Below, piece after piece: positions 62,494 to 64,000 of a stretch of 64,000 bases of DNA. How positions within the stretch are numbered: position 1 is the first letter of the stretch; the number at the start of each line of letters is the position of its first letter. The stretch spans positions 3,602,875 to 3,666,874 of the forward strand of contig CM069444.1 in the NCBI GenBank assembly GCA_035610835.1, in the 5' to 3' direction. The position numbers and the translations under genes were made by a program. Source of the DNA: Ophiura sarsii (lineage: Eukaryota > Echinodermata > Ophiuroidea > Amphilepidida > Ophiuridae). A model generated the notes under the pieces. That model worked only from the letters and a program-made list of their open reading frames with translations. It was not told the origin of the DNA and made no database searches.

Positions 62494-63860
62494 TTGCGGT
62501 GTGTGTCTTTGAGTAAAAGTTGGTGTAAATGTATTGCATTTTTGTGAGGGTTGTGTTTTGTTAAGTGAGTTTTGAAGTTGGGGAGGGCGGTGGGGGTGTT
62601 TGCGGTGTGTGTTTATGAGTTAAAAGAGGGTGTAAATGTAATGATTATTTGTGAGGGTTGTGTTTCGTTAAGTGAGTTTTGAAGTATGCATGACTGTTTG
62701 ATGTGTGCGGGCTCGGGGTTTTCAATTTTTGATGTTTTAAATTCTATGTGCAATATTTTATAATCTAATGGTCTTTTATATATATTATAACTATAATGTA
62801 TTTTTATTGTATGTATTATTGCTATATCAATGTTAATCATGAATAAATGAATGAGCCGAGTCTTCATGAATGAATGAATGAGCCGAGTCTGAATGGTAGA
62901 GGGTGTTGGATGTGTGTGTGTGTGGATGTTTTTGAGTGTTGGTTGTTTTTAGTGGTATTCGGTGAGTGTGAAGATTGGGTTCATGTAATTAATTTTAGTA
63001 GATTATATTGTTTCCTTTAATCATTGTATTTTTATATGTAAAATTGTTGTAATTCAGCTACTTTGTATTTGCTGCAAGAACAGTTTTTAATAAACCTTTT
63101 ATGAATGAATGAATGAAAAAATGGCCAATATATTGGTCAATGTATTTACCACCTGCTAGAGCCTAATTGCGACGGACGGGCCGGGCGACGGGGAGGAGGG
63201 GAGGTGGCGGGTTTTTGGGGTTACATGGGATATCCCTAAGAAAACATCTTTTTGAATCTATTTGTTTTAAACGATACTCGCACCACCCGCAGGGAACTAA
63301 AATCAAGACATCGTAATTATAAATCAGAACTATTAATATCATTTACGTCTTCAAATTATTGCAACATAAATTGATTTAGAAGCTCGCAAAAATGGCGAAA
63401 AATTACGTCCTTCCATTGAGTGTAACTCATACACTCTACAATTAAAATTGTTGATAGTACACCTGTATTTAATAAGTATAGCATAATAGTTTCATATAAT
63501 ACACTTTAGTGTATTTTTATGAGGTGTTGCAATATGAGCAGAATACCACCATTGGATTGTGTATCATTTTGTACAAAGTGTGAGTTTGAAATACCGATTC
63601 TAAATTCATTTCTGCTAGCAAATAAAGGGTTTTATCAATCTATCTTTATTGTATTCCGCGTATTTTAATTGAAAACAAACCACACATTTGAAAAGGGAGA
63701 AATTTGCAGTTAGACGCTTCAGTGGTTTATTCATTTAAATGGTTGGTGGCCAAAGGGATGGGAGAGGATCCTCGGGATCGACCCTAATTATTTAATCAAC
63801 ACCTTTGTCCCTCGGCAGATTTTAATTTTGTTTTGGGTATTCAAGAGTGTGACTAATACA

Positions 63861-64000
63861 TATATACCGGTCGACAAAGGAGGCGCTAGTATAAGTATTA
63901 AAATACTTAAAAACCGAGGATGGATCCCTTGGACAACCCCGCTTTGGTCACTGTACAGTTGAGAACACCATTTCATTTGTTTGGTTAATAAAATGACCTT
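63861..64000. repeat. 750-bp segment, start of copy 5
   Basis: First 140 bp of the segment, matching 2663 onward; cut by the window end. Confidence 0.55.

Larger units (their letters stand above)
62218..63115 (+). mobile_element. LINE 3' end inserted in copy 5
   Basis: About 900 bp absent from the other copies, placed between 'gatgacg' and 'aaaatggccaatat'. It has a short coding end, then a G-rich 3' region with a long G-run (62471-62493), and finishes in 'aataaacc' followed by a (gaat)n tail. A smaller 'gaatgaatgaatga' array near 62867 suggests an internal or older tail. No clear target duplication was found. Confidence 0.75.
61795..64000 (-). repeat. Tandem array copy 5, partial
   Basis: Start of a fifth copy, matching 1493-2800 of copy 1 and its counterparts in copies 2 and 3. 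It is interrupted by a LINE 3' end at 62218-63115 and cut off by the window end before the discoidin exons. Its discoidin exons would be expected just beyond the right edge. Confidence 0.9.

Overview
This window looks like intronic and exonic DNA from an animal genome, with AT-rich noncoding sequence, short exons on the minus strand, GT-AG introns and many decayed transposable elements. The frequent 'taggcctat' type words and the CR1/L2-like LINEs make me lean towards an echinoderm or hemichordate. That is an impression, not a demonstration. No bacterial-style operons, rRNA or tRNA genes were seen.

The dominant feature is a head-to-tail tandem array of a roughly 14 kb unit. Copy 1 runs 1493-15700 and copy 2 runs 15701-35375, enlarged by two later insertions. 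Copy 3 runs 35376 to about 48853. Copy 4 runs from about 49319 to 61794 and is joined to copy 3 across a deletion of about 2.5 kb. Copy 5 starts at 61795 and leaves the window. The copies look about 99% identical by eye, introns included. Sequence 1-1492 is different and is the left edge of the array.

Each complete copy carries the same eight minus-strand exons. In transcription order they are: a 90-bp, a 102-bp, a 171-bp and a 48-bp Thr/Ser-rich exon, then two F5/8 type C (discoidin) domains, each split into a long exon (284 or 305 bp) and a 142-bp exon. Every cassette begins and ends in phase 1 and totals 1284 bp (428 codons). The last discoidin exon of one copy can therefore splice in frame to the first Thr-rich exon of the next copy. 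The simplest reading is one large gene in which a multi-exon cassette has been amplified, coding for [mucin-like linker - discoidin - discoidin] repeated at least four times. The first and last exons of the gene are not visible. Separate genes per copy cannot be fully excluded, but I found no convincing start or terminal exon in the unit.

The introns hold elements shared by all copies, and so older than the amplification. These are a CR1/L2-like reverse transcriptase relic, a 20-bp minisatellite, a mariner-type foldback element of about 650 bp, small foldbacks, and telomere-like CCCTAA/TTAGGG pairs. Other elements are found in one copy only, and so are younger. These are a LINE fragment with intact reverse transcriptase motifs (23325-24744), a 4157-bp TTAA-flanked element with a second TA-flanked element nested inside it (28205-32361), a foldback with a Penelope/GIY-YIG-like coding remnant (48854-49311), and a LINE 3' end (62218-63115).
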